Positions 1 to 8,799 of a DNA stretch of 64,000 nt are shown piece by piece. The first letter of the stretch is position 1. Each line of letters starts with the position of its first letter. The notes under the pieces were generated by a model that worked only from the letters and a program-made list of their open reading frames with translations, did not search any database and was not told the origin of the DNA. Source of the stretch: Actinacidiphila yanglinensis (GTDB lineage: Bacteria; Actinomycetota; Actinomycetes; Streptomycetales; Streptomycetaceae); NCBI RefSeq assembly GCF_900107965.1, contig NZ_FNVU01000001.1, positions 496,001 through 560,000 of the forward strand, written 5' to 3'. The position numbers and the translations under genes were made by a program.

Positions 1-1033
1 GCTCCTGGCTGGCGGTCGACGTCATGAACTGCGTGAACAGGTAGGCCGCGGAGAGGTTCTTCGAGCCCTGGTACACCGCCAGGTCCTGCCCGCCGGTCGG
101 GGCGAGCGGCTTGCCGGTGGAGCCGGCCGGCACCGGCGCGTACCCGAGGTTGCCGCTGTTCGCGCCCTTGAACGCCGAACCGGTCAGGTCGTCGCCCACC
201 GACCACGGACCCTGGATCAGCATGGCGACCTTGCCGGTCTTGAACGAGGTCTGCATGTTGTCGTACGCGTTGGCGAAGTCGATCTTCAGCGAGGAGGTGT
301 CGTAGATCTTCTTCGCCTCGGTGACGGCCTTCACCGCCTCCGGCGAGTTGACGGTGACCTTCTTCGCGGCCGGGTCGGCCAGGTCGGCGCCCTCACCGAA
401 GAGGAAGGGCAGCAGGAAGTACGAGTCGGGGTTCATGTAGGTGCCGGTGACCCCGGTCTTCGCCTTGATCTTCGCCGCGTCCGCGACCATCTCGTCCCAG
501 CTGGTCGGCGCGGCGGTGATGCCCGCCTGGGCGAAGATCTTCTTGTTGTAGAGCAGCCCGAGCGTGTCCGTCACCGACGGCACGGCGTACGACTTGCCGT
601 CGTACTTGGTGGTGTTGAGCGGCCCGGCGACGAAGTCGCTCGTGTCGGTGAGCGCCGCGGTGCCGTCCAGCGGCGCGATGTAGTGCAGCGAGGCGTACTC
701 GGGGATGAGCCCGACGTCGGTCCTGATCACGTCGGGCGCGCCCTTGCCGCTCTGCGCCGCGGTCTTGAACTTCGTCTCCACGGTGGTGAAGTCCACGTTC
801 TGGTAGTTCACCTTGATCTTGGGGTACTTCGCCTCGAAGGCGGCGATCAGCGCCTTGTACGCGGGTGCCTCGACCTTCGCGTCGGAGGTGTCCCAGTACG
901 TGACCGTGCCCGACACCTGGGCGGGGTCCTTCGCCTTGCCGCTGTCCTGCGTGCCGCCACTGCCGCCGCCGCAGGCGGTGGCACCGAGGACGATGGCCGC
1001 GGCCATCGCCACGACGGATATGCCGCGTCGCAT
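1..1033 (-). CDS. malE: Maltose-type extracellular solute-binding lipoprotein, 3' end outside window
   Basis: Binding lipoprotein of a sugar ABC importer, probably for maltose or maltodextrin, acting outside the membrane. About 344 residues are visible; the C-terminus lies before base 1. The ATG at 1033 is followed by a basic n-region, a hydrophobic stretch and a lipobox ending at Cys21 (LGATAC), then a Gly/Ser linker. The mature part has the family-1 binding-protein pattern, including GTVTYWDTSDAKVE near residue 43 and later APDVIRTDVG, DTLGLLYNKK and MLIQGPWSV. These resemble Streptomyces MalE as I remember it, which is why the symbol is used. The permease genes would lie before the window. 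A LacI-family operator sits about 130 bp upstream, and the divergent neighbour is an acetyltransferase rather than malR. Another alpha-glucoside substrate remains possible. Confidence 0.8.
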   Translation of the reverse strand, partial: MRRGISVVAMAAAIVLGATACGGGSGGTQDSGKAKDPAQVSGTVTYWDTSDAKVEAPAYKALIAAFEAKYPKIKVNYQNVDFTTVETKFKTAAQSGKGAPDVIRTDVGLIPEYASLHYIAPLDGTAALTDTSDFVAGPLNTTKYDGKSYAVPSVTDTLGLLYNKKIFAQAGITAAPTSWDEMVADAAKIKAKTGVTGTYMNPDSYFLLPFLFGEGADLADPAAKKVTVNSPEAVKAVTEAKKIYDTSSLKIDFANAYDNMQTSFKTGKVAMLIQGPWSVGDDLTGSAFKGANSGNLGYAPVPAGSTGKPLAPTGGQDLAVYQGSKNLSAAYLFTQFMTSTASQE

Positions 1034-1159
1034 ACCTGACTCCTTGATGAGGGACGTGCCCGTTCACACCGATCCGGCGCCCGCCGGCCGCACCCGCGAG
1101 CCGGCGTCCGCTCGGGCTGGGCAGGACCGTAACAGCGGTGCAACACTTTGCGAAAGAGG

Positions 1160-1180
1160 CTGCAAGAAACTTTCTGCAAG
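1160..1180. promoter_or_regulatory. LacI-family (MalR-like) operator upstream of malE
   Basis: The imperfect dyad ctgcaagaaactttctgcaa has TGCA ends and a GAAACTTTC core, the type of site bound by Streptomyces MalR and related LacI-family regulators. A second, half-site-like gctgcaagc lies near 1274. The 438-bp gap between malE and the acetyltransferase contains nothing else I can support. The site lies 127 bp upstream of the malE start, so the malE leader may be long or this may be an upstream operator. Confidence 0.6.
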
Positions 1181-1471
1181 CCCCCGAACGGCCGCCCCGG
1201 CGTGGACCAGCGGCGCGGCGCCTCCCGGAGTGCCGGCGCCGCCGGCTGTCCGAAAACGCTTACGGGTCGTTGCTGCAAGCCGGTCGCCGGAGCGGGCGCG
1301 GCGTGCCCGGTTCGGACCGGTCTCGGATGAAACGATCCGTCAGTTCTCACAACTTCCGCACAGGTCCCCCACGTTGGATCCACCACCTGCACGGAACGCG
1401 CGCGAAGTGAGCCGCGTCACCCATGCCCCGAGAGGGGGAACCTTTGGGGCATCTTGCGCGTCCATGTACCC

Positions 1472-2026
1472 ATGAGCACCCCGCACCCCGAGATCCGTCA
1501 CGCCTCGATCGAGGATCTGGACGACATCTGTGGAGTTCACGCCCGGGCCCGCGCCACGTACTACGCCGGCCACCTGCCGAGCGAGGAGTACAGCGGGCCG
1601 GCCGAGCTGGAGCGGCAGCGGGCGGGGACCGCGGAGGCGATCATCTCCCGCGAGCGCACCGTGCTGTGCGCGACACGGCAGGACCACATCGTCGGGTTCG
1701 CTGTGCTGGGTGCCCGGTTCGACGGCGACGAGCTCTTCCACTTCCACATCGACCCCGAGGTGTGGCGCACCGGCACCGGCACCGCGCTGCACGAGGCGTG
1801 CGTCGCCACCTGGCAGTCCGCCAAGATCGGCCTCGTCCGGCTGGAGGTGTTCGCCCCCAACGCCCGCGCCCGTGCCTTCTACGCCGGCAAGGGCTGGGAG
1901 GAGGACGGGCGCGAGGGCGACCACGTGCTGATGAAGCTGCTGGTGCCGCAGCACCCGGTCGTGAAGGCGGCCTGGAGCCAGCCAGCCGACGTCGCGCACC
2001 CGGGCGGGTCCCCGGCGGGCGGCTAG
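1472..2026 (+). CDS. GNAT-family N-acetyltransferase
   Basis: A cytoplasmic acetyl-CoA-dependent N-acyltransferase of 184 residues; the substrate cannot be read from the sequence. It opens IRHASIEDLDDICGVHARA, a typical GNAT beta1-alpha1. It continues with FHIDPEVWRTGTGTALHEAC near residue 95, the acetyl-CoA-binding loop (R/QxxGxG/A-like), and ends with LEVFAPNARARAFYAGKGW, the usual helix-strand motif near the C-terminus. The ATG at 1472 is preferred over an in-frame start at 1454 because the domain begins immediately after it. The stop overlaps the stop of the convergent gene by 4 bp. Confidence 0.85.
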   Translation: MSTPHPEIRHASIEDLDDICGVHARARATYYAGHLPSEEYSGPAELERQRAGTAEAIISRERTVLCATRQDHIVGFAVLGARFDGDELFHFHIDPEVWRTGTGTALHEACVATWQSAKIGLVRLEVFAPNARARAFYAGKGWEEDGREGDHVLMKLLVPQHPVVKAAWSQPADVAHPGGSPAGG

Positions 2027-4185
2027 TCCCCGCCGAGCGGTGCCAGCGCCTTGCCGTTGTCGAGGCGGCCGGTGAGGGTCGCGCGGGTGCCGCGCGGGGC
2101 CGGGGTGGCCAGGAACGCGCCGTCGGCGGTCGCGTCGACGCCGTTGGTCGCCTTGATGGACGCGGTGTCGCGGCTGCCGGCCGCCAGCAGGTACCACCGG
2201 TCCGCCGGTGACTTCCACATCACGCCGGCCATCACGTGCTGGTCGAACCGGCTGCACGCGTTCCCGTCGGCCTGCTGGCCGGCCAGCGTGCCGGGCGCGT
2301 CGCTCTTCGCGGCGGGCGGCACGAACTGCACCAGCGCGATCCCCGGGCCCCGCCAGGTGTCCGCGCGGTCGCACGTCCACGACGCCTGCCCGGCGCCCTC
2401 GGGCAACTCGGTGTCCGCGAACTCCCAGTCGTTGACCGACCGCACGCCCTGACCGCGCAGCTCGGACAGCCGGCACGCGCTGTGCGCCCAGCTCACCAGC
2501 GCCTTCGGCCCGGTCGCCTCCACCGGCGGCTCCGACTCGCCCACCGCCGGCGGCGGGGTGTACGTGAGGTGCACCGGCGCCAGGTCCCCGAGGTCGGTGA
2601 GCAGGAACGAGTGCTTCTCCGCGATCGCGGTGGACGACCGCAGCTGCATCACCGGCCACGTCGAGCCGCACGCCGCCGCGCCGGTCGCGCCCGCGGGCGC
2701 GTCGGCCCCCGGCATCGGCACCGGGTCGGTCACCCCGTCGGACGAGCGGTGCAGGTCGACCGCGGTCTGGTCGGGCTTGAACAGGTCCCGGGTCCCGGTC
2801 TGCGCCACCCACGGCGCGATCAGGAAGCGGGCGTTGCCGTTCACCCGGTCCACCAGCACCGCGGCCGCCGTGGTCAGGTCGGCGTTCTCCGCCTGCGCGA
2901 AGTCCAGCGCGGCCCGCCCGGAACCGGTCTTTGGCTGGGCGTAGCGCACCACCCGCAGGCCGTCGTAGAAGATCACCACGGTCGCGCCGTCCTCGTCGCC
3001 GGCGAACAGGAGTTGCGGCGGCTGGGTGGGCGCGGTCCTCGCGGTGCCCGGGGTGGAGCTGACGTCCACGGACGGACCCGGGTGGGCCCACACCGACAGC
3101 GCCCGGCCGAGCAGGGCGGAGTCCTTCGCACGGTTGCCGCGCGCGGGCCAGGCCGAGTAGTCCAGCCGGGCGGTGGCCTTCCACTGCGTGGCCGGCACCC
3201 GGACCAGCGCCTCCGGATCGAGCGTGCGCGGGTCGGCCGCGGGCGCGCCGGAGGCGGCGTACCGGGGCGAGGACGACCCGTTGCCGGCCACCGTGAACAC
3301 CAGTGCGCCCACGGCGAGCGCCGCCGCGGCCGTCATGCCGACCCGGCCCCGGCGGCGGCGCCGCAGCAGGTCGGTGGGGCGCAGTTGCAGCGTGCAGGCG
3401 TCGAACTCGCCGGAGGCCAGCAGCCGCCGGCCCGCGGCGGGACCCGCCGTCACCCCCGCCGACCGTCCCCGCGCCCCGCCCGCCCCCGTGAAGCCGGGGT
3501 CCGCGCCGGCGTCCGGGCCGAAGTCCGTGCCCGCGTCGATGCCCGCGCCGGTCACGATGCCGGTCACCACGCCGGGCGTCGCGCCCGCCGCCCCGATCCC
3601 GTAGCTACCCGCACCCGTACCACCGTCACCCGCCCTGGCCTGCACGGGGATGCGCACCCCCGCCGCCGCCCGGACCGCCTCGCGCGGGTCGCGGACGCCG
3701 GCCGCCTCGAGCACCCCGCGGGTGTCCGGCTCACCCAGGCTCTCCGCGGACATCAGCGCGTACGCCGCCCGGGCCGGGGCCGGCAGCGCCGCCAGCGCGC
3801 GGTACAGCGCCAACTCGCCGTCGCCGCCCGCCTGCGGGTGCACCCGCAGCCCCACCACGCGCGGCATCCGCGCCGCGTCCAGCGCCGACCGCAGCCGCCC
3901 CTGGGCGCCGAACTCCAGCGCCCCGCGCAGCACCCGCACCCGCAGTACCCCGTACGCCCCGTCCTGCCGCGCGGGCGTGGGCGACGTCGGCAGCGCGAGC
4001 TGCACCAGCCGGTGCGCGGCCACCGCCCGGCGGTGCTTGCCGAGGCCGGCCGGCAATGTCACGTAGGCCAGCCGCACCAGCCGCGGGTAGTGCTCGATCA
4101 GCGCCGCCTCGGCCTGTGCCACCGACACGGTGGCGTTCGACCGGCGGGTGGATGCGGACGTCCCGGATGCCTGCTGCGTCTTCAC
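2023..4185 (-). CDS. Large membrane-anchored protein with sigma-factor-like N-terminal region
   Basis: 720 residues, function not recognised. Residues about 20-60 (AEAALIEHYPRLVRLAYVTL) look like sigma region 2. A later piece around residues 125-165, with LPAPARAAYALMSAESLGE, resembles the region-4 helices of ECF sigma factors, but the DNA-contacting part is poorly preserved. A Gly/Ala/Pro-rich linker leads to a single hydrophobic segment at about 281-301 (MTAAAALAVGALVFTVAG). The remaining roughly 420 residues, probably extracytoplasmic, contain cysteines and end in a compact repeat-free domain. This could be an anti-sigma-like or sensory membrane protein that kept a relic sigma fold; that is inference. 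It is followed by the convergent acetyltransferase stop and preceded by the glnII terminator. Confidence 0.75.
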   Translation of the reverse strand: MKTQQASGTSASTRRSNATVSVAQAEAALIEHYPRLVRLAYVTLPAGLGKHRRAVAAHRLVQLALPTSPTPARQDGAYGVLRVRVLRGALEFGAQGRLRSALDAARMPRVVGLRVHPQAGGDGELALYRALAALPAPARAAYALMSAESLGEPDTRGVLEAAGVRDPREAVRAAAGVRIPVQARAGDGGTGAGSYGIGAAGATPGVVTGIVTGAGIDAGTDFGPDAGADPGFTGAGGARGRSAGVTAGPAAGRRLLASGEFDACTLQLRPTDLLRRRRRGRVGMTAAAALAVGALVFTVAGNGSSSPRYAASGAPAADPRTLDPEALVRVPATQWKATARLDYSAWPARGNRAKDSALLGRALSVWAHPGPSVDVSSTPGTARTAPTQPPQLLFAGDEDGATVVIFYDGLRVVRYAQPKTGSGRAALDFAQAENADLTTAAAVLVDRVNGNARFLIAPWVAQTGTRDLFKPDQTAVDLHRSSDGVTDPVPMPGADAPAGATGAAACGSTWPVMQLRSSTAIAEKHSFLLTDLGDLAPVHLTYTPPPAVGESEPPVEATGPKALVSWAHSACRLSELRGQGVRSVNDWEFADTELPEGAGQASWTCDRADTWRGPGIALVQFVPPAAKSDAPGTLAGQQADGNACSRFDQHVMAGVMWKSPADRWYLLAAGSRDTASIKATNGVDATADGAFLATPAPRGTRATLTGRLDNGKALAPLGGD

Positions 4186-4264
4186 GCAGTGTCGAACGAG
4201 CCGTTGATGCGATGGTCACCCGGGGGTGTCACTCGAAAGCGTGATCCGGGCGGGGAACGCGGAA

Positions 4265-4293
4265 GGTGCCCCTGCCGGTTCGGTAGGGGCACC
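4265..4293 (-). terminator. Rho-independent-like hairpin after glnII
   Basis: GGTGCCCCT and AGGGGCACC form a 9-bp perfect stem with an 11-nt loop, about 45 bp beyond the glnII stop. No clear T-tract follows, as is usual for Streptomyces terminators. Confidence 0.6.
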
Positions 4294-4336
4294 CTCGAAG
4301 GGCGGCGGCGCCGGGCCGCGGCGGTGCGGGCCGGTG

Positions 4337-5356
4337 TCAGACCAGGCCGGCCTTCTCCAGCGCGCTCCCGCAGGTGTCGACGATCAGCCGCGTGACGACG
4401 TACGGGTCGATGTTCGCGTTCGGGCGGCGGTCCTCGATGTAGCCCTTCTGGTCCACCTCGACCTGCCACGGGATCCGCACGGACGCGCCGCGGTTGGAGA
4501 CGCCGTAGCTGTACTCGTTCCACGGGGCGGTCTCGTGGGCACCGGTGAGGCGGTGCTCGACGCCGGGACCGTAGTTCTTGATGTGCTCCAGCGGCTTGTC
4601 GTCGCGGCCGAGCGACTCGGCGGCCTCGATGATCGCGTCGTAGCTCTCGCGCATCTTCTTGGTGGAGAAGTTGGTGTGCGCGCCCGCGCCGTTCCAGTCG
4701 CCCTTGGCCGGCTTGGGGTCGAGGGTGGCGGAGACGCCGAAGTCCTCGGCCGTGCGGTAGAGCAGCCAGCGCGCGACCCACAGGTGGTCGGAGACGTCCA
4801 GCGGGCTGAGCGGGCCGACCTGGAACTCCCACTGGCCCGGCATCACCTCGGCGTTGATGCCGGAGATGCCCAGGCCCGCGTCGAGGCAGTTGTCGAGGTG
4901 CTTCTCGACCACGGGGCGGCCGAAGATCTCGTCGGCGCCGACACCGCAGTAGTAGCCGCCCTGCGGCGCCGGGAAGCCGTTCTCCGGGAAGCCGAGCGGC
5001 CGCGAGCCGCTGAAGAACGTGTACTCCTGCTCGATGCCGAACAGCGACTCCTGGTCGGCGAACTTCTCGGCGACCTCGCGCAGCGCGGCGCGGGTGTTCG
5101 ACTCGTGCGGGGTGCCGTCGATGTTGAAGACCTCGCACAGCACGAGCTTGTTCTCGCCGCCGCGGATCGGGTCGGCGAAGCTGGCGACCGGCTTGAGTAC
5201 GCGGTCCGAGGCGTGGCCCTCGGCCTGGTTGGTGCTGGAGCCGTCGAAGCCCCAGATCGGCAGCTCGGCGCCGTCGGCGAGGATCCGCGTCTTGGAGCGG
5301 AGCTTGGCCGTCGGCGCGGTGCCGTCTATCCAGATGTACTCAGCCTTGTAGGTCAC
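4337..5356 (-). CDS. glnII: Glutamine synthetase type II (eukaryotic-type)
   Basis: Makes glutamine from glutamate, ammonia and ATP in the cytosol as the second, octameric-type synthetase of actinomycetes. 339 residues, a normal GSII length. Visible family motifs are YIWIDGTAPTAKLRSKT at the N-terminus, WGFDGSSTNQAEG (substrate binding), FGIEQEYTFF, WEFQVGP and GAGAHTNFSTKKM (ATP/metal region). The GTG at 5356 is chosen because the usual TYKAEYIW start follows it and AAGGATGG lies a few bases upstream; longer in-frame extensions are not GSII-like. GlnR half-sites lie 90-125 bp upstream, so expression should depend on nitrogen status. A hairpin follows the gene, and it appears monocistronic. 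Confidence 0.96.
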   Translation of the reverse strand: MTYKAEYIWIDGTAPTAKLRSKTRILADGAELPIWGFDGSSTNQAEGHASDRVLKPVASFADPIRGGENKLVLCEVFNIDGTPHESNTRAALREVAEKFADQESLFGIEQEYTFFSGSRPLGFPENGFPAPQGGYYCGVGADEIFGRPVVEKHLDNCLDAGLGISGINAEVMPGQWEFQVGPLSPLDVSDHLWVARWLLYRTAEDFGVSATLDPKPAKGDWNGAGAHTNFSTKKMRESYDAIIEAAESLGRDDKPLEHIKNYGPGVEHRLTGAHETAPWNEYSYGVSNRGASVRIPWQVEVDQKGYIEDRRPNANIDPYVVTRLIVDTCGSALEKAGLV

Positions 5357-5443
5357 GGTGACGCCATCCTTATTACGAACGTGAGCGCGGGTGCGGCACC
5401 GAGCCGCGCTGATCGGGCCTGAAGCGCAGCGTCCCAACCACGT

Positions 5444-5482
5444 TTTTCCCATCCGTTGCCCCCGCGTTAACCACGTGTGAAC
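5444..5482 (-). promoter_or_regulatory. GlnR-type half-sites in the glnII promoter
   Basis: On the minus strand four 5-bp elements repeat every 11 bp: GTTCA, GTTAA, GGCAA, GGAAA. This matches the gTnAc-n6-GaAAc-n6 layout of Streptomyces GlnR boxes. The surrounding 348-bp gap between glnII and the divergent oxidoreductase (5357-5704) shows no other gene. Confidence 0.65.
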
Positions 5483-5704
5483 TGCCTGCCGTGACCAGCG
5501 GGAATCCCTCATCAGCCCCATCCACCCCACGCCCCTCCGCGGCCGTACCCGCAGGCCCGGAGGCTGCGCCGCAGGTGGGTGCGGCGCGGGTGCTCCGGAC
5601 CCGGCGGGCTAGGCTCGGTGCATGCCATCCGGGGATCGTTCCGCCGCCTGTGACCGTTCGCCGTCCGCCGAGGACGCCCGCGTGTACGCCGGGGCGGTGC
5701 GCGC

Positions 5705-6577
5705 ATGAGCCTGCGGGTCGGACTGCTGGGCACGGGCCCCTGGGCGTGGAAGGCGCACGCCCCCGCGCTGGCCGCCCATCCGGACGTGGAACTCGCCGGG
5801 GTCTGGGGCCGCCGGGCCGACGCGGCCGCCCGGCTCGCGGACGAGTTCGGCGGCCGACCCTACGGCGACCCGGATGCGCTGATCGAGGACGTGGACGCGG
5901 TGGCGATCGCCCTGCCGCCCGCCCTCCAGGCGGAGTGGGCCGCGAAGGCGGCCCGGGCCGGACGGCACCTGCTGCTGGACAAACCGCTCGCGGCGACCGT
6001 CGAGGCCGCGCGGGAGGTGGTCGCCGCCGTGGAGGCCACCGGGGTGCGCTCGGTGGTGTTCTTCACGCTGCGCTTCGACGCGGGCGCGTCGGCGTGGATC
6101 GCGCAACAGGCCGCCGCCGGGGAGTGGTTCACCGGCCGCGCCGACTGGTACGGCGCGGTGTTCAGCGGCGACACGAGCCCGTACGCGGACTCGCCCTGGC
6201 GCCGCGAGAAGGGCGGGCTGTGGGACGTCGGCCCGCACGCCCTGTCCGTGCTGCTGCCGGTGCTCGGCGACGCCACCGAGGTGCACGCCGCCCGCGGCCA
6301 AGGCGACCTGGTGCACCTGACGCTGCGGCACGCCTCCGGGGCGTCGAGCACCTCCGTTCTCACCCTGACCGCGCCGCCGGCCGGCGCCGGCGTGGCGATC
6401 GAGTTCCGCGGCGCGCCCGGGATCGCGACCTTCCCCGACGGCGTCAGCGGTCCGGCGACCGACGCGATGGCGCGGGCGATCGACGCTCTGGTGGCGGGTG
6501 AACCGCACCCGTGCGACGCCCGGTTCGGGCTGCGGGTCACCGAGATCCTGGCGGCCGCGGAGGAAGCGCTGCGCTGA
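5705..6577 (+). CDS. Gfo/Idh/MocA-family oxidoreductase
   Basis: An NAD(P)-dependent dehydrogenase of the glucose-fructose oxidoreductase/inositol dehydrogenase family, 290 residues. The N-terminal Rossmann fold begins LRVGLLGTGPWAWKAHAPAL (GxGxxx). The family EKP motif appears as DKPL near residue 98 (LLLDKPLAATVEA). The C-terminal half has the usual beta-sheet substrate domain (WRREKGGLWDVGPHALSVLL, with the catalytic-type His). The substrate is unknown, probably a sugar or cyclitol. It is slightly shorter than the usual 330-380 residues. The ATG at 5705 begins the fold directly. It stands alone between glnII (divergent) and a small hypothetical gene. Confidence 0.88.
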   Translation: MSLRVGLLGTGPWAWKAHAPALAAHPDVELAGVWGRRADAAARLADEFGGRPYGDPDALIEDVDAVAIALPPALQAEWAAKAARAGRHLLLDKPLAATVEAAREVVAAVEATGVRSVVFFTLRFDAGASAWIAQQAAAGEWFTGRADWYGAVFSGDTSPYADSPWRREKGGLWDVGPHALSVLLPVLGDATEVHAARGQGDLVHLTLRHASGASSTSVLTLTAPPAGAGVAIEFRGAPGIATFPDGVSGPATDAMARAIDALVAGEPHPCDARFGLRVTEILAAAEEALR

Positions 6578-6696
6578 GCCGCGGCCGCGGTGGTCCCCCC
6601 CGGATGCACAAGAGGGGCGCACCCGGGCGAAAAGGATCACGTTCAGGGGGTGTTCACCCCCTTCCGGCCGCTCTGGGCGGTGTCTATCGTCGAAGG

Positions 6697-7062
6697 ATGG
6701 ACGCTGCGGATTGGTGGTCGATCGAGGTCATGGACGCCGAGCACGCGGAGATGTCGGCCGCGTCGTGGCGGGACGCGTACGCGCAGGTGCTCACCGAGTC
6801 GCTGGTGACCAACGGCGCGGCCCTGTGGAAGTGGTACGAGCACAGCTGGGGCGTGGTGCTCGAAGTCGCCTTCGTCGAGGAGGACGCCTGGCTGGCCTGG
6901 CGCGCGCTGCCCGGCACGCAGGCCGCCCTCGACGCGGTGCCCGACCCGCTGAGCGGGTTGCTGGTGCACCGGGGGCACGGCGGGGCGTCGGGCAGTTACG
7001 TACCGCGGGTGCCGGGGATGCCGCCGGTCGCCGACCGGGTGGCGTTGCCCGAACCGCTGTAG
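6697..7062 (+). CDS. Small acidic hypothetical protein (121 aa)
   Basis: 121 residues, no family recognised. It is rich in Trp (seven) and acidic residues, with no signal peptide, no membrane segment and no cysteine. The middle reads TNGAALWKWYEHSWGVVLEV, suggesting an alpha/beta fold. GAAGG lies immediately upstream of the ATG at 6697, and codon usage matches the neighbours, so I consider it real. Probably cytoplasmic. It may be a conserved actinobacterial protein of unknown function. Confidence 0.7.
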   Translation: MDAADWWSIEVMDAEHAEMSAASWRDAYAQVLTESLVTNGAALWKWYEHSWGVVLEVAFVEEDAWLAWRALPGTQAALDAVPDPLSGLLVHRGHGGASGSYVPRVPGMPPVADRVALPEPL

Positions 7063-7113
7063 CCGCCCGCGGGGTTTCAGGCCGGGCCGGGCCGTTCTCG
7101 GCGCGCCGGGTGC

Positions 7114-7560
7114 TCAGGCCGGCCCGTTCCATCCCCAGCGCGGCGTCGGGCCGGGGTCGCCCAGTTCCGCGCCCGGCTGCGACACCGACTTCGCGATGCG
7201 CGTCCCCCACTCGACGTACTCCGCGAACCGCTGCTGCAGCAACGCGTCCTCCGGCAGCTCCTTCGCGGCCGTCGCGAGCAGCAACTCCGCCCAGCGGGCG
7301 CGCTGTTCCTCGGTGATCGCCAGGCCCGCGTGGTGGCTGAGCAGTCCGTGGTGGCCGCCGAGCCGCTTGGTGTACTCCGCCGGACCGCCGAACACCTCCG
7401 TCAGCCACACCACCACGTGCTCGACGTGCGTGGGCGTGAAGTGCGCGAAGACCGGGGCGAGCAGGGGGTCCTGGAGCACCTGCCCGTAGAAGGAGTCGAT
7501 CAGGCGGTGCAGGGCGTCGGCACCGCCGAGGGCGTCGTAGAAGCTCGGCTGCTCGGGCAT
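7114..7560 (-). CDS. Group II truncated haemoglobin
   Basis: A haem-binding truncated globin (trHbII, GlbO type), 148 residues, thought to handle oxygen or nitric oxide. Family landmarks are FYDALGGADALHRLIDSFY at the N-terminus, DPLLAPVFAHF, the FGGPAEYTKRLGGHHGLLSHH stretch containing the proximal-side His, and ITEEQRARWAELLL. The C-terminal tail (about 20 residues, Pro/Gly-rich) is longer than in many homologues. The ATG at 7560 is preceded by GGGGG. It is divergent from the quinone-oxidoreductase gene 140 bp away. Confidence 0.88.
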   Translation of the reverse strand: MPEQPSFYDALGGADALHRLIDSFYGQVLQDPLLAPVFAHFTPTHVEHVVVWLTEVFGGPAEYTKRLGGHHGLLSHHAGLAITEEQRARWAELLLATAAKELPEDALLQQRFAEYVEWGTRIAKSVSQPGAELGDPGPTPRWGWNGPA

Positions 7561-7701
7561 GCCCCCAGCCTCGTCCCGGGACCGCCGGGCAGGGGAGCGG
7601 TTTCGCCGCGAGCACACCAAACGGAGCAACGCGTTCCGGAGGGCGCCGAAGGGGCGCGCGGCGCCCGGAATGCGCGGCCGCCGGGAGTAGGTTGACGGAT
7701 C

Positions 7702-8712
7702 ATGAAGGCCATCGTGTACACCAGCAGCGGCGGAGCCGACGTCCTCACCCTCACCGACCGGCCGGTGCCCGAACCGGCGGCCGGCGAGGTACGGGTGAAG
7801 GTCGAGGTCTCCGGCGTGAACCCGACGGACTGGAAGGCGCGGCAGAACGCGCAGCCGGATCGGCCGCAGGTGCCGAACCAGGACGGCTCCGGCGTGATCG
7901 ACGCGGTGGGCGCGGGCGTGCCGGCCGAACGGGTCGGCGAGCGCGTGTGGCTGTGGGAGTCCGCGTACCAGCGGCCCGACGGCACCGCGCAGGAGTTCAC
8001 CACGGTGCCGGCCCGCCAGGCGGTACGGCTCCCGGACCACGCGTCGTTCGACCTCGGCGCGAGCGTCGGGGTGCCCGCGCTCACCGCCCACCGCGCGCTG
8101 ACCGTCGCCGACGACGGCCCGCGGCGACTGGCGCCCGGCACGCTCGACGGGCGTACGGTCCTGGTCGCCGGCGGCGCCGGCGCGGTCGGCAACGCCGCGA
8201 TCCAGCTGGCCCGTTGGGCCGGCGCCACCGTCATCACCACGGTCAGCGGCCCGGAGAAGGCCGCGCTGGCCACCGCGGCCGGCGCGCACCACGTCGTCAA
8301 CTACCGGGAGCAGGACGCGGCGGCGGAGATCCTCCGGATCGCGCCCGACGGCGTGCACGTCGTGGTGGAGGTCGCCCCGGACCACAACGCCACCCTGGAC
8401 GCGGCCGTCGTCGCCAACAACGCGGTGGTCGCGTTCTACGCCGACGACGGCCACGACTTCGCCGCGCCGGTCCGCCGCTCGATGACCGTGAACCTGCGCT
8501 GGCAGGGCCTGCTGCTCTACACGATGCCGACCGCTGCGAAGGACGACGCGGTGGCCGCGGTCTCCGCGGCCCTCGCCGACGGGGCGCTGCGGGCCGGGCC
8601 GGAGGCGGGGCTGCCCTTCCACCGCTTCCCCCTGGAGCGGACCGGCGCGGCGCACGAGGCGGTGCGGAACGGGGCGGTCGGCAAGGTGCTGATCGATGTG
8701 GCCTCGGCGTAG
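7702..8712 (+). CDS. NADPH:quinone reductase / medium-chain dehydrogenase
   Basis: A zinc-free medium-chain dehydrogenase of the quinone oxidoreductase subfamily, 336 residues, expected to transfer hydride from NADPH to quinones or enones. The N-terminal GroES-like domain carries VNPTDWKARQNAQ and the DGSGVIDAVG motif. The Rossmann motif VLVAGGAGAVGNAAIQLARW lies near residue 155. The cysteines and histidines that ligate catalytic zinc in alcohol dehydrogenases are absent. The C-terminus has GKVLIDVAS, typical of the family. Single gene, divergent from the globin gene. Confidence 0.9.
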   Translation: MKAIVYTSSGGADVLTLTDRPVPEPAAGEVRVKVEVSGVNPTDWKARQNAQPDRPQVPNQDGSGVIDAVGAGVPAERVGERVWLWESAYQRPDGTAQEFTTVPARQAVRLPDHASFDLGASVGVPALTAHRALTVADDGPRRLAPGTLDGRTVLVAGGAGAVGNAAIQLARWAGATVITTVSGPEKAALATAAGAHHVVNYREQDAAAEILRIAPDGVHVVVEVAPDHNATLDAAVVANNAVVAFYADDGHDFAAPVRRSMTVNLRWQGLLLYTMPTAAKDDAVAAVSAALADGALRAGPEAGLPFHRFPLERTGAAHEAVRNGAVGKVLIDVASA

Positions 8713-8799
8713 GGGTCCTGCCGTATCGCCGTATTTCCTTGCCGTGGAACGGTGTTGCCGTGGTGCCGGGCGCGGGATGGGCACGCCCCAAGGCGGGGG

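Noticed and set aside
2236..4395. A 719-codon plus-strand open frame opposite the 720-residue membrane protein
   Set aside because: No motif, very Arg-rich, typical antisense shadow; the minus strand has a TM helix and sigma-like motifs.
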